A stretch of 64,000 nt of DNA from Vishniacozyma victoriae. Lineage: Eukaryota; Basidiomycota; Tremellomycetes; Tremellales; Bulleribasidiaceae. Below the pieces are notes generated by a model, which saw only the letters and a list, made by a program, of their open reading frames with translations, did not search any database and was not told where the DNA came from. The position numbers were made by a program, and so were the translations under genes. The DNA lies in assembly GCA_017654735.1 (NCBI GenBank), contig JADPYG010000094.1, forward strand, positions 1 to 64,000, given 5' to 3'. Below, piece by piece: positions 1 through 11,075 of this stretch. The number at the start of each line of letters is the position of its first letter. Positions within the stretch are counted from its first letter, which is position 1.

Positions 1-302
1 CCCCACCCCCCCCCCCCCCCCGCCACCCTCACATTCCTCACTTACTTCTCTCCACGAAAGAGTAGAAGGTGGAATCAGTAGAAGCAGCAGGGTCCATAGG
101 AGCAAAAGCAGCGGTGTGGGGACTCGGAGGCTTGGAGGCTTGAGAGAAGAGAAGAGAGGACAAGGAGGGGAGGGGAGGAAGAGGCAGAAGGGGAAAGAGA
201 ATAGGAAGGGGAAGAGGAAGGGGAAAGAGAAGAAGAAGGAGAAGGAGGAGTCGCAGAAATAGGAGGGAGGCTGATGAATAGCAAATCGGACTATCAACCA
301 GA
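1..302. other. Poly-C run and purine-rich 5' flank
   Basis: The first 22 bases are almost pure C. Bases 120-260 are a G/A-rich tract on the plus strand. The only long frame here, on the minus strand, is a Ser/Pro low-complexity shadow of that tract. I see no gene; this is probably the promoter and 5' UTR of the gene starting at 303. Confidence 0.6.
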
Positions 303-3107
303 ATGATTACAAAACACCCCCAGTCCTATCAAGGTTATCGATGCCTAGCGCAATGCAGCCTCGAACCAAAGATCCGAATGCTCGCCCTGGCGCAGGCCCT
401 CAACCTGGACCCTACCCTTCTCAAGCAGACTATCGAAGATCTACAGCAACCACTCGATTGCTCTTTCGGACCGACAATCACCGAACCCGAACGGCAACAA
501 ATACCCCTCGAACTGAATGCACATCTGACGAAACCTTGGCCCGACGCTCTATACGGTCCAGAAGCTGAAGTTCTACACCGAATGCTATGGCTCAATAGCA
601 CCCCGCCTAGGGAAACCATCAAGTTTCTAGGATACGAATTACCTCGCAATTTCTCTTGGATCTACCCTTTGAGGATCGCGGGAATGTCGACCCCCAGGAA
701 TGAAGAGGACGTAGACTGCTTGGAGAGAATGGGGGTGACCGATTTATTGAGTCTCAACAAGGAAGGACCGCTACCTCGCCGATGGTTCAAGCTCAGAAGG
801 ATCAAACACCATCAAGTCATGTTGGAGAATTACGCCGCGCCGACTTGTGCGGAGATGGACGTCATTTGGGAGAGGGTTTCGTTGGGAGGAGTATGGGTGA
901 TACATTGTGGTGGAGGTGTTGGCCGAGCTGGAACTGTGATCGCTTGCTTGATGACAATGTTGGGACGTGGGGATTGTGACAAGAGGTGGGAAGATGAAGA
1001 CGGAAAGGAACCTATACCAGAGGGCCAAGGTATGTCGCTCCTCTCTTCTCGTTATTCTATTCATTTTTGTTCTTGCTTTTCTATTCGAGGAAAAGTCCAT
1101 GCTCCCGCCTAGCTTGAGCTTCTACCTCGAACAAAACATACAGACAATTCAAACTTACTTGTAGAAGGACGAGAAGATGAAGAACATCTTGTGCTGAACA
1201 TGCCCGTCCTTGGTTCTGACGAAGCGATCAGACTCCTTCGCCTAGCTCGACCAAAATCCCTCGAGTCCGATACCCAAGCCGCCTTTGTCTCGAAGTGGGT
1301 ATCCCACCGATGGAAACTACTATCAGCCCCTCCTCCAATTATCGAACCTTCCCACCCGCTTAACAAAGATTGTTTTCAAGGTCGTCCCATAGGCCTGAAC
1401 AAAATGCAAACAGAGGCAGATATGGGATACTCAAGCGGCAAAACGTGAGTCCTCATCCCCCCAACTCTTCCTCTCGGCTTTAAGCCTTTGCTCTTGACCC
1501 TCTTCCTCCCTCTATTCTTCCCCCGTGTACTCTCCCCCCATGCTCCCTCAGGTCTCGCTTTCCTGTGATCTGCCCATACTTTCTCGCCTTGCGTTTTCCC
1601 GCATGTTGCCCCTCATACTCTCAGCCGTAGCCCTCTCCCCCTCGCTATACTATTCCTTATGCTCTATCCCTGTTCGCTTCCCAAATGGTCTCTCCCCATG
1701 TTCTCAGCCTATGACTCCTCCTTAATTCTTTGCTTCTAGCCTTCCCTAACGAGCAGTATCCAAATAGGCAAACACGATGGCAACGACAATATGAATAATG
1801 TGATCCTATTCTTGATCGGCAAACCGGGATCTGGCAAATCATTCTTCTCGGAAATGGTCACCAAAAGGCGTCTGGACAACAAGCCAACCATCATCATCAG
1901 CCAGGATGATTGTGGATCAAAGGAAATGTGCGAAAAGGAAATCTCGAGGGAATGGCCGCCTTCGACATTACTTATTTTCGATCGATGTAATCCGAAATCG
2001 AAAGACCGCAAGACGTGGTTGAAAAAGGTTCATCCAGACCGAAGGCGTATCGCCATCTATTTCGATTTCGACAAGACGCTTTGTCGGCAAAGGATCGACC
2101 AGCGGGTTGCTCATCCAACCATCCGGGCGGGGCGTGGAGTCAAGGCATTGGAAGAGATGGATAAAACGATGGAACCGCCTACGCTTGATGAGGGGTTCAA
2201 GACAATTATCCGAATCAACTCGTTTACCGCCGCCGAAGAGCTTGCGGTCAAGTGGCTGACCAGCCCGATTCCATTAAGAAAGTTCCCGAGAACCCCTCAC
2301 CTGATCGATACCGGCGCTTCGACCGAGGACGATTTGTTCTGCGATATCTTTCCGCCAAACGGTAAGCTGGAAGGAAACTTGACGATTGAAGAAAAGATTG
2401 ATGGTGCCAATCTCGGTATTTCACTCGATAGCGACCTCAAGCTCGTTATCCAAAATCGTAGTCACCTAATCCACGGAAGCGATGCTGGTCAATTCAAAGG
2501 CCTCGATGCCTGGGTCCAAGAACATTCCATCGCCCTATTCAAGCTACTACACCAAGATCCAGCTTTTCCGGAACGATATATTCTATACGGAGAATGGTGT
2601 CATGCGAAACATTCCATCCACTATACTCGACTCGATGACCGATTCCTCGTATTTGACCTGTATGATCGATTGTCCGATACATACTGCTCGAGAAGGGTCC
2701 TGACGAAACTCTTGAGAGGGTCTGGGGTTCATCAAGCACCATTTATCAAGTATTGCGATACGATTACGAAGCAGGAGGTTTTGGAAATCATCCAGGGCAG
2801 GAGCGCTTTCGCCCAGAAGCCTACTTGTCTACAAGGGGTGGAAGAAATAGCGAAGCAAGACGATCCAGACTCGCGAATGGAAGGGATATACATTAGGTTC
2901 GAGGATCCCAAACGGTTGATTTGCGAGGCACGCGGGAAAGTCGTTCGGTCCGATTTTTTGGCGGTAGACGCCAAACACTGGACTCGGGCGAGATATGTAT
3001 GGAATCGAACAAAGTTGGAAGTCGGAGAATCTCAGATGAAAGACGAGATAGATTGGGACAAAGAGGCTATGATCAATTTTGGAACGCTGGCGGTAGGGGG
3101 CGCATAA
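303..3107 (+). CDS. Phosphatase / polynucleotide kinase / RNA ligase three-domain protein
   Basis: Probable RNA end-healing and sealing enzyme. Exons 303-1029, 1165-1444 and about 1757-3107 (stop 3105-3107), roughly 780 aa. The first exon ends with a dual-specificity/Tyr-phosphatase loop, HCGGGVGRAG (C then R of the Cx5R motif). Exon 2 adds the C-terminal phosphatase helices. Exon 3 opens with a Walker A, GKPGSGKS, followed by QDD and RxxxRVAHPTI, as in 5'-polynucleotide kinases. It continues into a nucleotidyltransferase: motif I EEKIDGANLG (adenylated Lys in KxDG), GEW and FLVFD (motif III region), MEGIYIRFE (motif IV) and a KVVR-type motif V, as in the T4 Rnl2 / RNA_ligase family. The N-terminal 110 residues match nothing I know. 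The second intron (about 312 bases) is long for this genome; its acceptor at 1754-1756 was chosen to keep frame. The 3' end faces TIM9. Confidence 0.85.
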
Positions 3108-3381
3108 GTGTTATGAACAAAAGGGAAGACGGGTAGGGGAAAAGTAGAGGAAAGGGGGGATTGGATTTATGGGAAAAGAGGGTTTTGGTCAGCCACTGAC
3201 AGCATGTATCAATCATGAATCCAATCAGCTCATCAGTACGGTGGTTCACGTGTCTTGATCGTTTACTATTCCCTCACCTACGTATCGACATTTACGGGTC
3301 TTGGCCATTTATTGACTTTATTGATGAATGGTGATACATATCTTGTACGTATAATGACTTCCAACTTCTCCCTCGACAGAT

Positions 3382-4199
3382 TTACTTGCCTCCCATTTGC
3401 TCTACTTCGTCAGCTCCATCCCAATATCTCACACTCTACGAGAGGTCGAGTGAGGAGTGAGTCATGCCCAGCAGCCATCACTCGACTGCAGCTAGCGACA
3501 CACCACTCCTGACTCGCCCACGGTACGCTTGGCTTACCAGCATTGTGTTCTGCGAACCTTGCTCCTACCCTCTCTGAATGTTTTAGGAATTTATCGGTAC
3601 AGTTCATTACGCATGTTGACTATCATCAGCATCCATCATCAGACGAGGAAAGCGAGTGAGATGGGGATATGAAGATTGTTTGTGGGTGTCGAATGAATTG
3701 AGCAGTCCTCGGTCTAAAGTGTTGAAGTGGAAGAGGACAGATGACTCACCTCGTTGTTTGTCAATGTCTTTGAGGTGAAATCGTTTGCGCAGGAATTGAA
3801 ACATCGTTCTACTAGACCAGAGTATAGTCTCATGAAATCTTGCATCTATCGAATCAGCTCATGTCCATACGTAAATAGGATCGACGAGGCCGAAGTTAAG
3901 TGTTTGAGTGGCTGAAGTGTAGTCCTCGTCGAATGGGATGTCACATTCCACTCTTCCTCGTTACCCCCCTAGGATTACACTCTTCCTCGATATTACCCTA
4001 GAACGACGATGGAAAGCTCCTGATCTCCTTGCTATCTGATGATCACATTTCATCTTCAGGAGATTCCATACGACATCCTCCACAACCGCTTTCTATCCCT
4101 CGATCGAGCCGGAAATCGGAAAACTTAACCTACCTGCTTCTTCTCAATGACCTTTGTCATATGAGCCTGTTCTGTTCCGGTAAACTGTGAGAAATCCAT
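3382..4199 (-). CDS. TIM9: Mitochondrial intermembrane-space chaperone Tim9
   Basis: Small TIM chaperone that escorts hydrophobic precursors across the intermembrane space as a Tim9-Tim10 hexamer. Four exons on the minus strand: 4199-4134, 3845-3750, 3619-3538 and 3401-3382. Phases close exactly to give 87 aa, the length of yeast Tim9. It carries the twin CX3C signature, with RCFNSC in exon 2 and TCVMNC in exon 3, plus the family blocks [13 protein letters not shown] and [13 protein letters not shown]. No single open frame covers the gene, so an ORF-based annotation would miss it. It is divergent from the INO80 subunit gene across 147 bases and convergent with the RNA ligase gene. Confidence 0.95.
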
Positions 4200-4346
4200 G
4201 GTTGCTGATGTGTATAATAGTATAGGTATAGCGTATAAATCACAAAATTCAGATCTAATCCATTCATCTAATTTGATTCCGTTAATCAATCGTCATCCTA
4301 TTCCAAGACGCGTTCTATTCTATCCTATAGAGAGACACATATAACG

Positions 4347-6044
4347 ATGGTATCAAGACCAAAGAGGGCATCAGCTATTTCATACGCTGAGAGATCACCT
4401 CCATCTTCAGCAGAGGGCTCGGGGGAGGATGAGATTGAATCAGAAATCGAAGACGAAGATCAAGATGGAGAAGAGGAGCTCGAGGAAGAGGATGCAGAAG
4501 GGGAGGAGGATGCGGAGGGTGAAGAAGAAGATGTAGAAGATCAGATGGATTTAGATGCGGAAGGGGAGGATGAAGAGGAAGGTACGCTTCTCCTCGAAGA
4601 TTACGGTAAAGACTGACAATAGTCCCAACGCCTGCTCCTGTCAAGATTCGATTTAAAGTAAACCCAACGCCCGGGTCGCATGGTGCTGGAATGGGTTCTA
4701 CTTCGAAAGGGAAGAGGGTAGCTTCGGGTCCGGTAGGGGGAAAAGCAAAGCATGCTAGAATAGGTATGTCTTATATCCAACCCGACTATCCCTCTACTCG
4801 TTCGAGGAAGTCCCCGGAGAATCAGGGCGGGCGAGAGCTGGTCAGAGGGTTCGAAGGTCAAGGGAGGTAAGAAATGAGCTGATGATAGAATCACCACCAA
4901 CTTCCGAAGTCAAAGATGAAGAAGAAGAATTCTATTCAGATGAATTAGGCGACGACGAAACCCGTTCTACCTCACCCTCGAAATTGACTGCTAGGCAGAG
5001 GGCAAAGGGAAATAAAGATCTACAAGAGACTCTGGTTTCACTACCTGGTACGTTGTCTCTCTTTATGTTCCTGCTTCAGTCTCCTGGTCTATGGGCTTAG
5101 TCAATGTTGTGGTGATGAGGATATTTCTGGACGAGTAGTATAGGGCCGAAGATCGGGAATATCCATCGGAGGGTCCACGGTGTTTGTTCGTCGGCCAGCC
5201 CTCAACAGCATCGACCACTCTTCGATGGCTTCCGACTCGTTCTCATTCGCTCAACATACACTGAAACAACAGAAGCGGGAGTCAAAAAAGCTCTAGTCTT
5301 GACAGAAGCTGAACGACTACAACGTAGAGAAGAATCAGCAAGGAGAAGGAAACGGCAAATGGAGCAGAAATTACAGGATGAGCAGGTATGTCTATCTTCC
5401 TCTTCATGGGTTTCTATTCTTTCTTTCGCTTTCAATCGTATACCCCTTCTCGCTTGGACACGCTGGCTCATTCGCGTTTTGAGGAGCTATCATCTCACGG
5501 CCTTAAACCTGGATTGGGTGGAGATGTACATGGTAGGAGCCAAGGGGCCGAGGGCCTATGGGACTGTACCAGACTCATGGAATCATACCAGTCCTTTCTG
5601 GACCTATTACATACTATTAAATCATCCATCATTCTTTTGCCCCCTTGACTCTCTCGATTCCTTCACCGCCCTTTTCCAGCCTCACTCTTTCCACCTACAA
5701 CTCTTTCCACGCTTTCACTCACACTCGCACTCGCACTTTGTGATCATGCTCGTGCACGACTCGCTAACAACCAGGATCAAACTATAAACAGACTCCTCCG
5801 AGCACAAACCTCTAAATCCCGATCCAAACTTGACGCTCCAGCTGAATCAACTTCCAATTCCCCAGCTCCTCCCGGTGGACCCATTATCGAAGGAGAAGAA
5901 GTCGAGACCAAGCCGAAAACTAGAGGGAGGGAATTACCTATTAATGAGGGTATGATTCGTATCGTTAGTAAACTCAATCCTGAGGGGGGATTGTTAAATC
6001 TTGTCGCTGTTACAGAGGGACGAGAGGGGTGGATTGCTGTTTAG
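4347..6044 (+). CDS. IES2: INO80 chromatin-remodelling complex subunit, IES2/PAPA-1 type
   Basis: Subunit of the nuclear INO80 remodeller; the PAPA-1 (YL1-binding-like) region in Ies2 stimulates the ATPase. Exons 4347-4581, 4623-4763, 4889-5047, 5273-5385 and 5775-6044 join in phase to give about 305 aa. The N-terminus is an acidic Glu/Asp tract (residues 25-75). The conserved module is KLTARQRAKG in exon 3, then LTEAERLQRREESARRRKR in exon 4 and QTINRLLRAQ at the start of exon 5. Introns 3 and 4 (225 and 389 bases) are much longer than the others; the last carries an open frame I regard as chance. Confidence 0.88.
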
Positions 6045-6456
6045 CTTCCATCCTTATGAGATTAGGTTGTATTTTACGTATTTTACGAATATGTCATGGG
6101 CATGTATCATTGGTATCTTATTCTCTTCTTCCTCTTGATTGGCATATGAGTAGACTAAAAAGAGATTCAGGCAGGACGGTCTTGAATTTTCATTCTCCAA
6201 ACCAGGGTCAAAAGTACGCGTACCAAGCCTGTGCGTGTGTATCGTGCAGTACAATCAATCGTTCAAGTAAGGCCAGCAGCGAAATGGGACAAGCAGCTCG
6301 AAGGACGGATAGATGACAATCTCCTTTAGCGTTACGGCGATCAGCCCAATCATGATCAGCCCAATCATGAGCTCGGCCCCAGAAGCAAAGTGGTCGTTCC
6401 ATCACTGCATATTCCAGTTACAAAAACCAAAACTCCCAAACTTCTACTTTAAATTC
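6045..6456. other. Convergent 3' intergenic region with short direct repeat
   Basis: Lies between the 3' ends of the INO80 subunit and eS26 genes. It contains an exact 15-base tandem duplication (6341-6370, core TCAGCCCAATCATGA). No coding exon was recognised. Confidence 0.5.
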
Positions 6457-7401
6457 TTAAGCAGAAGTCTTTTCAGCGGCAGCGGTCTTGGTAGCCATGG
6501 CAGCTGCGACTGCGGGGTTGAGTTTCTGTTGGTGAAAAGTGACGAGTATCGAGCGGAGCGAGTCGAGCGATAGCGAGAGTAGAAGATGTGATAATGGAAG
6601 AGAGATGGATAAAAGAAGAAAACTAGGTCAGCTTTGTCGCTATGCTCCAATCCTGAAGGACATACCTTGCCATCTCGGAAGATTGCACGTGCTGGGGGAG
6701 CTCGGTTCTTTCGGGAGTTGATAGCGTTGGGCTTGGCGGATCGTACTCGGACAACTGATCATCAGCGAAAGTCTTGGCGAAGCGAAGACTGAGCTGTCCC
6801 CCCGTACTCTAACTCTATCTCTTGCAAGATGAGAACAGGTGGAGTAGACAGACCAGTCCTCGTCCCAGCCCTCGTCACTGTGTGGTGACTCGGGCTAGGC
6901 ACGTTTTGACTCACCCTTTGCGTGGATAGCACAAGAGATACAGTATGCGACTCGGATGTATAGCTTGGGTAGAGCGTACTCGGCGTATACAGAGGCATCA
7001 GACATATCCCTTACAGCAGCGGCCTCGACAATGTTCTTGACAGAGTTTCGCTTGATTGCCTTGTCCTAGTAGGTGCGTTAGCACCGTTCAATATTCAACA
7101 CCGAGCGACAGCAAGCAATCGACTACCAGTAATAGCGAGGACATCCTTCTCCATCCGAGCCGTCCATCCAGCGACATTCCATCATTCCAGTGTTTCTTCC
7201 TATTCCATTTGGAACCGTTCATCGTAATCCCATAGGTGTTCGTCCTCCTCGCCTTCGCTCGTACGCCGACATGCTCGCTGTGCTCGCTGATTCGGAGGGA
7301 CATACCTTGGGAACAGCCCTGGAGCAGTTGGAACACCTAACGAACTTAACGTGTCCCCTTCCCTTCTTGTTTCGTCCTCCTCCTCTTCTTTTTTTAGTCA
7401 T
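6457..7401 (-). CDS. RPS26: 40S ribosomal protein eS26
   Basis: Small-subunit ribosomal protein at the mRNA exit channel. Four exons on the minus strand: 7401-7306, 7065-6915, 6754-6666 and 6525-6457, closing in phase to 134 aa. The start [19 protein letters not shown] and the zinc-binding pair VRCSNC (exon 1) and YCISCAIH (exon 2) are diagnostic of eS26. The C-terminus is a low-complexity Ala/Lys tail, usual in fungal eS26. Introns are long for this genome (about 240, 160 and 140 bases), a common trait of ribosomal protein genes. Confidence 0.96.
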
Positions 7402-8010
7402 TGTCGACTGTTTGTTAGTTCAGTTCGAAGTAGTCGGAGTGATGTAGTCCTAGTTGTGGTGGATAGTATAGGATGGGATACTTACTTAGTAGTGAATTGA
7501 CGGTTGACAATTACTTGATACTCTAGTCTGAACGTTGATAGAGTGAGGGGGGACGGGGTGCTTAAGTGGGGGGATCAAGGTGTTCTGGGGGGATATCGCC
7601 GTGTGGCATCCTTGTCGGCGATAGTGTATGTCCGATTTGAACGGGGGTCCTATTGAGTCTGCCTCCACCTTTCCACGTGTATCTAGATATCTCCCCATGT
7701 TGCATCAATGATCCCATCACCTGTAAAGGTGAGCTAGATCTCATATACTAGTGTTATTATTGTAGGGCTACCACTGGCTAGTCCACCCTCAACTATATAC
7801 CTGGTTTGAAAACATCGGTGACACTAGTTTTCCCAGACAAGAAAAATTATAGGTATCTTGATTCAGTCTGTTAAGCATCTTCGAGGAAGTATGTGGTAAA
7901 TGAGTACATTCAACACTGACTATCACTATGTACAACATATCCTATACTATAAACAATGCTTCTTTCTCTTTATGACTCCATTCGATTTCACGACTCGGCT
8001 TGACCTGCGC
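7402..8010. promoter_or_regulatory. Upstream region of RPS26 / downstream of PUB gene
   Basis: 609 bases without a coding exon between two minus-strand genes. It should hold the eS26 promoter. No recognisable named element was found; open frames here are short and lack family resemblance. Confidence 0.4.
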
Positions 8011-9520
8011 CTACTTACCCAGGACCTGCCCTCCGCCTAATCTTTGCCCCTTGCCAGCACGTCTCATCTGCCTAGCATACCTCTTACTTCCATCTTCATC
8101 TTCCTCATCCTCACTACTCTCCTCCTCTTCTTCTTCTTCCTCATCGTCATCATGAGTCGCTTGAACATTTGATTCAGTCTCCCCATTAGCCTCTGCCAAA
8201 GCAGCAGCTTCCGCAGCTTCTTTCGCTTTAGCTTCCCTTACTTCCCTTACTATCTTTTCCCTCTTGACCCTTTCTTTTACGATATCCCTATCGGCTTCGT
8301 ACTCTGCCAAAGCCCTTGCTCGACGGGCTGCTTCGTCCGATTGGTGATTTGTTGTGGAAGCGGCTGTGGTTGATACTCGGGATCGGAGGTCAGGTGCCTG
8401 TTGGTGAAGGTGTGGTATGATGGGTAGATGGTATAATGGCCATGGTGATGACCATGATGGCGGGAGATGGTAGACAAGGAACGGAGCGCGCGGAGATGGA
8501 TGTAACGATACAAGCGAGAAAACGGTCGAGTGGGATTAGTGGCATATACGAGTTGGGAGTCGGGATAGGCGAGAGGAGGGGTGGTGGTACGAGTCAAGTG
8601 ATATACAAGTCGGGAATCGAAAAGAACCATGTTTAGCTTCAAACAACACCATAAAGACACAAACTCACAGCTTCACTCAAAACCTCATTACCCAATTTCA
8701 ACTCGTGCAACCTCCTAAGCGTAGGTTCGAGGATATACTGCTTTTCAAATTCCACCGTACGAGTCCTGAATCCGAGCTACTGTCAGCTATCAACCACATC
8801 GAGCCTCTGGCCAGAGGAATCACTGCGCAATGCAGCAGTATATTGGAATAGCGTTAATGACTTACAAGGATCAGAAACTCATGCCCACTCTTGACATCTA
8901 GAATCTTTGATTTGATTGTATTATTCGCTGCTTTGAGCTCCCTATATTTCGCCTCGGAGGGATTGGAGAGGATATTTGAGGAGATCTTGATTAATGTCTA
9001 AATGTCAGTCGGCTACGAGGTAGGTGATGAGATAGGTGGCGTCGAGATGACCAGGCGGGAGGATAGAGCACCAGCCCTATATGATTGTGAGGTGGTCATC
9101 ATTGCAGCATATCACATGCGCGTGATAGACAGTGATACGAGACCATCGCCTCTGTCTCCCTTAAGCCGTAGTCAAGAGCTGATCCGACCGTGAGACGCGC
9201 CCTCCGGCTGACGAGACTCATCCTTCACGCTCACCTCTACCTCAGCATACACCCCGATTCCCTCCTCAAACGACGTTCCACTGGAGCAAAGAAGAAGGAC
9301 TCACATCAACACACCCCATAGCTTCCTTGTACCCATTATCCCTAACCACACCCCTAAATAACAATTTCGTGAATTCCTTCTTCTTCTCAATATCCCCTTT
9401 CTCGGTAGGTTCAAATGAAGGCTCTTCCTTCTTCTCTACATTCTTGGTAGGTGTGCTGGTAGTGTTACCAGCCAATCGTGCTTCTACAGCAGCTAATCTT
9501 GCTGCTCTTGCTTCTGCCAT
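8011..9520 (-). CDS. PUB-domain protein (p97/Cdc48-cofactor type)
   Basis: PUB domains bind the C-terminal tail of the AAA ATPase p97/Cdc48, linking partners to ubiquitin-dependent degradation. Exons 9520-9305, 8997-8866, 8776-8669 and 8397-8011, phase 0 at every junction, 280 aa. The PUB fold runs from the end of exon 1 (FTKLLFRGVVRDNGYKEA) through exon 2 (ISSNILSNPSEAKYRELK) and ends with GFRTRTVEFEKQYIL in exon 3. The C-terminal exon is a charged coiled coil (REAKAKEAAEAAALAEA) followed by an acidic run and a basic end. No PNGase or UBX domain is present. Divergent from CSM3 across 135 bases. Confidence 0.8.
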
Positions 9521-9617
9521 CTTGTATAGTAAGTGATAGAGAGAGTGGGTGGAGGATGACGCGATTACTACGATGATCAATGGGCCCCACCTTACAATAT
9601 TACGTAAACTTCCTCAC

Positions 9618-9640
9618 ACGCGTCTCTTTACTTTACGCGT
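9618..9640. promoter_or_regulatory. Two MCB (ACGCGT) boxes in the PUB/CSM3 bidirectional promoter
   Basis: Perfect ACGCGT at 9618-9623 and 9635-9640, only 16-38 bases upstream of the CSM3 start. ACGCGT is the binding core of the G1/S factor MBF in fungi; two copies 17 bases apart in a 135-base promoter are unlikely by chance. CSM3 acts in S phase, so MBF control is a reasonable inference. Confidence 0.65.
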
Positions 9641-9655
9641 CCAGTAACTCTACTC

Positions 9656-10844
9656 ATGTCGACAACCATCATGACAGACGCTTTAGACAATTTATTCAAT
9701 TCCCCACCCGGTCAATCCTCAAGACCACCCCGTCCACGGACACCATCCCCATCCCCATCTCCATCGCCAGAAAGAAGGAGATTATCAAGTCAACCATTAT
9801 TCCTATCTCCAAATGGAACCGCCACCCCTGTTCGAGCAAGACCTCCCCCGGCAGGTCAGCGACCCCCTAATGCCCAGGTGGAGAGAAGAGAGGAAGTTCA
9901 GAGACGTATGATATACAGTCCCGAAGCTGAGGTTGATCCTTTTGAGGAGAATGTCACGACGGGGAACCTGGGGGTTTATGATCCATTAGCTCCTATATTA
10001 GGGGATGAGGAGCCTGCTAGGAAAAAGAGGAAACCGATTCCAAAGATTGATGCTGAGCGGTATGTCCCCATCATACATTGAGCAAGAGTTGGGAAATCGC
10101 TAAAACATAGCTTGATGGGCGAATACGGTCTACCAGCCTTGATGAAAGATGCAAAACGGTTCAAAGTCCGTGGGAAGGGTCACGAGGTAAGTCCCCGATA
10201 GGTGACATTCACTCTAGTATCATCAAGGTGAGAAGACACTGACGAATAGGCTCAAGATCTGAAATCATTACTTAGCACATATCAAATATGGGCACATCGG
10301 ATGTTCCCAAGAGGGGATTTTATGGGGACAATGGGGAGGGTTGAGAATGTCTTGAGGACCAGGCGGATGGAGGTGAGTCTTCTCCCTTCTTCTCACTACG
10401 CTACTTCCTGCCCGCCAATCTTCACTATCAGCCTTCCGCATTGTCAAATTCCAATCTCCTCATTGCGTCCTCGTGACTATGAAAAGATGAAGAGCTGATA
10501 TACAGAACGCAATGAAAGGGTATAGAGAAGCATTCCATCCCCCACCTCCCTCACCCCCTCGACAAGAGACGGAATCATCACCAAATCCAAATATCACCTA
10601 CAACTCGGATCCAGAACGTGATATCAGAACCCCGACCCCGACGCCTGCCAACGGAGATACTTCGAATAGAGGTGACGAGCCTCTGTTTGATGAGGCTGAT
10701 CTTGATGAGATGGCTGCTATGGAGGAGATGGAGCGGGAGGCACGTGTTGGTAATAATGGGAATGGGAATGGACATGCGAATGGAGATGACGGACCACCAC
10801 CTCAACTGGAGGAGGAAGATGATTGGGAGGGGTTGTACGATTGA
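9656..10844 (+). CDS. CSM3: Replication fork protection factor Csm3/Tipin (Swi3 domain)
   Basis: Partner of Tof1/Timeless in the fork protection complex that travels with the replisome and supports the S-phase checkpoint. Exons 9656-10059, 10111-10186, 10250-10372 and 10506-10844 close in frame to 313 aa. The Swi3 domain spans exons 1-3: GEYGLPALMKDAKRFKVRGK, then LLSTYQIWAHRMFPRGDF and a final RRM. The N-terminus is Pro/Ser-rich with a basic KKRKP cluster (possible nuclear signal). The tail is acidic (DEMAAMEEMERE, EEEDDWEG). A second in-frame Met at 9671 could also be the start. Two MCB boxes sit just upstream. Confidence 0.92.
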
Positions 10845-11075
10845 TCTGGATTTCAATAGGTGTATGTACGATTCGCGAATGTGGGTATTGACAACTGTAT
10901 CTACTTACGTGAGTCATACATGCTGATCATCCACCTCAACAATCACCTCTCATCGTGAATTTCCAGGTAGTCGACGTACGCGACCCGTCAAAATCAAACT
11001 GGACCGAAAAAGGAGTACTCAAAGATTACATCAAACATCTAATTTATTCATCTACAACTACTTTCGTCTCTACAA

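Noticed and set aside
75..284. Minus-strand 69-aa Ser/Pro-rich frame
   Set aside because: Low-complexity shadow of a purine-rich tract; no start context, no homology.
5386..5774. Open frame extending exon 4 of the INO80 subunit
   Set aside because: Conserved QTINRLLRAQ directly continues KLQDEQ only if 5386-5774 is spliced out.
8277..8660. Minus-strand 127-aa frame inside the PUB gene
   Set aside because: Lies across the last intron and reads the last exon in a wrong frame; the PUB model needs this stretch as intron.
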